From the NCBI RefSeq assembly GCF_008831285.2, contig NC_045144.1, positions 16,824,590 through 16,888,589 of the forward strand: a DNA stretch of 64,000 bases, written 5' to 3'. Position numbers and translations under genes: made by a program. The notes below the pieces were generated by a model that did no database searches, was not told the origin of the DNA, and was given only the letters and a program-made list of their open reading frames with translations. The stretch's first letter is position 1, and the number at the start of each line of letters is the position of its first letter. This DNA is from Nymphaea colorata. Taxonomy: Eukaryota; Streptophyta; Magnoliopsida; Nymphaeales; Nymphaeaceae. Positions 59,278 through 64,000 of this stretch are shown here, piece after piece.

Positions 59278-61440
59278 GACCTCTATATGTTTGACAAGAC
59301 ATAATTAATAACCTATGTTCTTGTGAGATGTATGTAAGATTTGATGATTATGCACAAATTTCTTTAAGAAAATTTCACTGAAAATCCCAACATTTTCATC
59401 AGAATCCAGGCCTTCTGGGCATACCCAGCTTAACTTTTGGTGGCGACTGTTTATGAGTTTCAACCTGGCCCCTGCCTCTGACCCTGGTTGGGGCAGACCA
59501 GGCTCAAGTTTTATTGGGCTTGAAGGTCAAACTTCGACTTAGACTTGGCTCTACTCGGCTCGGCCTACCTACTTCGGAGCTAGTCATAGGACAGACTGTA
59601 ATCTGTGGGCTCTACAATATTTGATGGAACCCCACTATAAAATTTTGTACTGATTGAAGGGGACGCATAGAGAATATGCTTGGTCTGATTAGTGTAATTT
59701 CTCCCACTATCTTTTACACTCTTTATCATGCTTTAATATATATACTCCTTCCACAGACCCAACTATTCTCGATCATAGGTTATATTCAAATTAGAGTCAA
59801 TTATGAAAAAAATACTTAATGATCAGCATGTATGAGTGATAAGACTTAATCGAAAGCATATAATGCCTGATGGAGTAGTCGAATAAAAAAATTGGGATCA
59901 AGTCACCACTTGTTTGAATAACCCGTCATCACCAAACACATGATTGGTTTTGCCAGAGTGGTCGATAGAATGCGTTGACAACTATATGAAAAACTTTAAT
60001 GATTGGTTGACTTATGTTTTCTAAATTTTTTCATTGGTACTAGTTGGGATTCTGAAACTCTTACCCTTCCCCATCCCCAATTGCATGTGATTACTTTTGG
60101 TGGCTTGGGATCGGCGTCGAGGCCTGGGCATCGGTTTGGCCCGGCCCGGCCCGACACCCGAAAAACGAGTTCATGCCCAGCTCGAAACCCCACATCCGAG
60201 CATGTGCCCAGCTTGGTTAAAACAAAAAAAATATTAATGTAAAACCAAAATTTTTAAATATAAAATATTTTTTTAGTAATAAAATATGTATCATTATTAA
60301 ATAAAAATAATATTAAAAAATAAATTGGGCCCGGCTTAGTCCTGCTATGCTTTTCATTGGAACTGGAGATTAAAGGGGTATTTGGATGACATCCATCTCT
60401 AACCCAATTTTGTAAAAACTAGCTTTTATGAAGACCAAGTTTTTTAATAAGTTTTAGAAACTTGGCTTTTATGTTTTGGAGACATCCAAAACTTGATTTT
60501 GAATAGCTTATTGGGGATCAGGCATCTCACTTTCTCTTACAAAGCCAGGTTTTTTTAAAATTGGGTTTTCTTCAAACCAGTTTTGATGGCACCCTAACAG
60601 TTCAAAGACGTGGTTTTGGAGGGAAAACTATGTTTTGTTTTGCATTCAAAACCTGGTCACCCAAGCATCCCCTTAAGCTTTTTGAAAAAAAAAAGGTTCT
60701 TTATTGTCTTTTTACTTTTCCAATTTCCCCAGCCATCAAACATGTTTTGTATAACGAAAACAGTTCCAACTTATTTATTCAGGTGCGAGGTATCTACGTT
60801 TGGAGCGCACATCGGACCTATCTAGTTGTCGTCTCGTGGAGAAACCACACGGATGGTCAATGGATCGTGGATAACTCGTCAGTGTCCCATTTTAAAGACT
60901 GGATCTGCGAAAAAAAGGGAAAAGAAAAAAGAAAACGGGCGGTACGATGAGTGCAACTAGGGCGAAACGTCAAGAACATGGGGAATGGGGACGCAAACAT
61001 GGGCTGCTTGCAGGCCATATACATTGCATGTCCTGTTTTCCCAGGAACGCCAAGTCGGAACGCTCTGTCCTCCCTTATTCTGTCCAACATGGCAGATAAG
61101 AACTCCCAGCTCCGTGGGTACCATTAGTATGCAAGAAAAATAAAAGAAGTAAATGTCAATATTATATTAAATTTTGTAGAAAATGTGGTCTTGATAAATA
61201 AAATTAATATATGTCAATATAAGATGAGAAAAAAAACTATTATTTGTTTGTCATCTGCTTAGCTCGGTAAAAAGTTTGCGCCTCTCTAAATCCTTTAATT
61301 TGGATACTTTTTTTTTTTAATTCTTTGTGATGTATATGTATATTGGATCTATTATGAGGACAGTTTGATGAATGAAACTCGAGTAAAGGAGAAGTTCCAT
61401 CATTCCTGGTTATAGGGATGTTAACGGATCAGATCTAAAT
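58380..61440. repeat. Segmental repeat S5
   Basis: Homologous to S4 throughout, with the MITE at 60372-60674, the GGGCC-rich stretch at 60115-60330 and the conserved block at 60785-61125. It ends at the fold-back start at 61413. Confidence 0.8.
60372..60674. mobile_element. MITE-like element, copy in S5
   Basis: Left end AAAGGGGTATTTGGATGACA; right end, inverted, AAGGGGATGCTTGGGTGACC. About 300 bp, no coding capacity. Confidence 0.6.
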
Positions 61441-61797
61441 TGGATATCCTTTTTTTTGGATATTCACATATTCAGATTTGAAGATATGAATAAAAAAAGT
61501 CATATCAGAATCCAAATCCAAAATCTGATTTCAGGATCCGTATCCGCTTTTTCTGATATTCACATATTAGTATTGGAAGATGAACAAAGAAAAGTCATAT
61601 CCAAATTCACAATCCGAATCTGATTTTTATATTCGTACTTGAATGCAAATCCGAATTTTGAACCGAATGTGGCCAATTTTCAAAATGTAACAGATGTGAA
61701 TATAGAATATTTATTTAAAACTAAATCCGTTAAATCTGAGTGTGGTCGTGTATATCGAAACTAGAATCTCCTCGGATGTCATTTCCTAAATCCGAAT
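61413..61797. mobile_element. Truncated fold-back repeat, GGATGTCAA family
   Basis: Left end AGGGATGTTAACGGATCAGATC and interior like 17528-17990. The right inverted end is missing, cut where X8-unit sequence (CAGCGGTTC, matching 20340) starts. Confidence 0.55.
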
Positions 61798-61799
61798 CA

Positions 61800-64000
61800 G
61801 CGGTTCCTGAGTAAAACATTAAAAAAAAACGTCAGTTTGAAAATCAATGAGAATACGTGAAAATTATCTGTTAAAAAATAAAAACAGCATTGATTTAAAA
61901 AAGATTATCAAAATATTCAAAGCAGTACGTAGTTAAAACAGACATTATTACTGTTCTACAATCGGGCATCAAACTGGTTCGGTTGAAGCCAATTCAGTCG
62001 CTGATTCTGAAGACTGTAGCGCTTAGTGTATAAATATACGTAGGGACTTCCCCAAGATACATGTTTTCAAGGCAAGGTGAGTTTTATGAGGAACCAAAAG
62101 TTTCCTACTAGAACATTGGTCTCTGATCATATATGGTCATGAACAAGGTATGTTCTGCGTGCACAATCCCACAGAGAAATTTTTCAACCATTCTTTTACT
62201 GAAAGATAATTATTAAAACAGGTCAAGTGGTTACATATAAGGACATATGAATAGGTGATCCAGGTACGAGCAAATCTATTCATCAATAGGGCATTCTCCT
62301 TCCAAGATAGGATCCTTTCTGTCAATTTTTTTTTAAATTATTGTATGCGAGTAACATAATAATATATTCACCTTATTTGAGATTTAGTTCTTTTGAAGCT
62401 GGTTAGATATTGTTTCTGCCGATTTGTCTTCCTTGTCCTCTTATGTAGAGTGGAATATTATGTTCGTGCCTTTAGCTAATAATCACTCTTCCTGACTCTA
62501 CAGGTCAAAAATATGATTTTGGATATTATCCGGTGCCTTGATTATATTCTGAAAGAAATAAGCCTGGTTAATTTGATCAGGAATTAGTCATCAAACTTGA
62601 GTCCGTTAATGAATCATCTTCTTACTAGTTCCAATCCCTATCTGATTCCTGGGGCATTTGAAAACTCCAACTGCTGTGTATTGTTTATATAGGAATCCAA
62701 ATCAAATACCAGGAACGCTTGGAGTATGAAGTATCTCAATGATTGGATGTGAGTAGGAAAAGTATTCTATCGTACTTCTTGGTGAAAGAGTTGTATCTCA
62801 TTAGTAACGTATAATTCAGTAAGGTTGTGTTTGATAGCCTTAGATATACATAAAAAGGCGGTTGGATTTTTTGGGGGGGGGGGGGGGGGGGGGTGGGGTG
62901 GTTGGTGGTGGCCTTAAATCGATTGATCTAAGACCCTGGAATTTTAGATCACTATGGATTTCAGTTCTGTGGCGAAACAATCACAACCTTATGATCCACT
63001 TTTATAAAAATCTAAGAATAGAATAAGAAACAAAGAAAATATCTTCTTATATATAGTTCAGAAATTGTGGATATCCAAGCTTTTGAATGTTCTTAAATTC
63101 ATAAACATTTTTTAAAGTCTTTTATGTTGATTCCACAGAGACAACGTGAGGCCAAGCAATTAATACTTTAATGGAGGGTGGGAAATGACTAAAATACCCT
63201 TGTTAGGATTAGGGCTTTCACCAGGAAAGTGAAATAATGATTAAAAAAATTGAAAATAAGAGTGGGCAATGGACTGGAAACTCAATAGGTAGTTGGGTAC
63301 CCGGCCGTGATGGGGGCTTGGGCTGGCTATTAGACACTTGACCAGCGTAATTAAAAAAATTCACGAGATTGGGTTGACTCCAATTGGTTATTAGGAGGCA
63401 GACTTGGGCGGATATATATATATATATATATGTGTGTCTGTTTTGCATATGACACTAGCGATCCTTTCACTTAGAAACTCTAGGTGCTTTGCTGATGCAC
63501 TCCCTTGGAAACTCTTTGTGTCACTAATAATACCCTTAGAAACTCTTGGCACATCGCTATATGTGTCACCAATAATACCCTTAGAAACTCTTGGCACATC
63601 CCTATGTGTTTTTAAAATACTAAAATATAAAATATTAAGGGTTTCAAGACACCCAACAACAGACACCCGATGGGTATATTATTGACAGACAGACCGGACC
63701 CGATAACTAAGCGGGCTAGGCTTGTGCCGCCGGCAAGGACTTCGAGCCAGCCTGAGCTTGGCTTTGTCGAGCCTTGGGCTGGCCAGACACAGCCCGATGT
63801 CCAGCCTTATTTGGAAAGAAACTATATGAATTTAAGAAGTGTAAAAAAAAAATTGAGATTACCCAAGAAAAGACAAAAAAAAACAACACAAAGAAAATGG
63901 AATGTGATCACGGATGAGACTTCGTTTCCTTTTTTATCCATGTCCTTCATTTCCATGATTTAAGCGTTGCAGATTTCGGGGAATGAGTAGGTATTGCTGG
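61800..64000. repeat. Duplicate of the upstream region of X8 copy 3 (start of X8 unit 5)
   Basis: Positions 61800-62700 match 20340-21330, 62710-62850 match 23355-23500, and 63810-64000 match 23880-24075, in the same order and orientation. The 2.0-kb SOSEKI/HIPP insertion is absent. No X8 exon lies inside the window. A poly-G run at 62873-62893 is unique to this copy. Confidence 0.8.
62873..62893 (+). repeat. Poly-G run of 21 bases
   Basis: An uninterrupted G tract followed by TGGGGTGGTTGGTGGTGG, in otherwise AT-rich DNA. It could fold as a G-quadruplex; the exact length may be uncertain because homopolymers are error-prone in sequencing. Confidence 0.85.

Overview
The window is nuclear DNA of a flowering plant. 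The genes carry GT-AG introns and plant-type TATA boxes. All recognisable families are plant ones: small secreted X8/CBM43 proteins, a GDSL esterase/lipase, STIG1-like cysteine-rich proteins, and SOSEKI and HIPP fragments. The intergenic DNA is AT-rich and full of (AT)n and (AG)n microsatellites, MITE-like fold-backs and LTR retrotransposons. Nothing in the sequence fixes the species.

Layout. X8 copy 1 (2556-3788) is followed by a five-exon GDSL esterase/lipase (5982-9639) and by X8 copy 2 (15103-16569). Next come fold-back repeats and SINE-like sequences (17.5-19.8 kb). A 2.0-kb insertion at 21340-23350 carries the 5' exons of a SOSEKI (DUF966) gene beside the 3' end of a HIPP gene. X8 copy 3 (24314-31302) is split inside its X8 domain by a 5.6-kb Ty1/copia element with two 311-bp LTRs. 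At 33950-39945 lies a decayed second copia element with a 3.27-kb solo LTR nested in it; its integrase region is fused directly to the intron of X8 copy 4 (exons 3 and 4 only, 40665-41330). The right half (43-61.5 kb) is a STIG1 cluster on the minus strand: copy A intact, copy B with a degenerate C-terminus, copy C with a lost stop codon. These sit among five copies of a segmental repeat (S units). The last 2.2 kb repeat the sequence that precedes X8 copy 3, so a fifth X8 gene is predicted just beyond the right edge.

The intact genes all encode proteins with N-terminal signal peptides that should act in the apoplast. X8/CBM43 proteins bind beta-1,3-glucan (callose), GDSL enzymes act on esters and lipids, and STIG1 proteins are best known from pistil secretions and pollen-tube signalling. 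That they work together is an inference from family knowledge. What the sequence shows directly is repeated local duplication followed by decay through transposon insertion, microsatellite growth, frameshift, stop loss and promoter splitting. I found no wholly new gene system. The most unusual items are the TIR-bounded SOSEKI/HIPP chimera with a matching empty paralogous site, the exactly reconstructable copia insertion in X8 copy 3, the retroelement-gene fusion at X8 copy 4, and the split promoter of STIG1-B. Exon coordinates and repeat boundaries were derived by hand.
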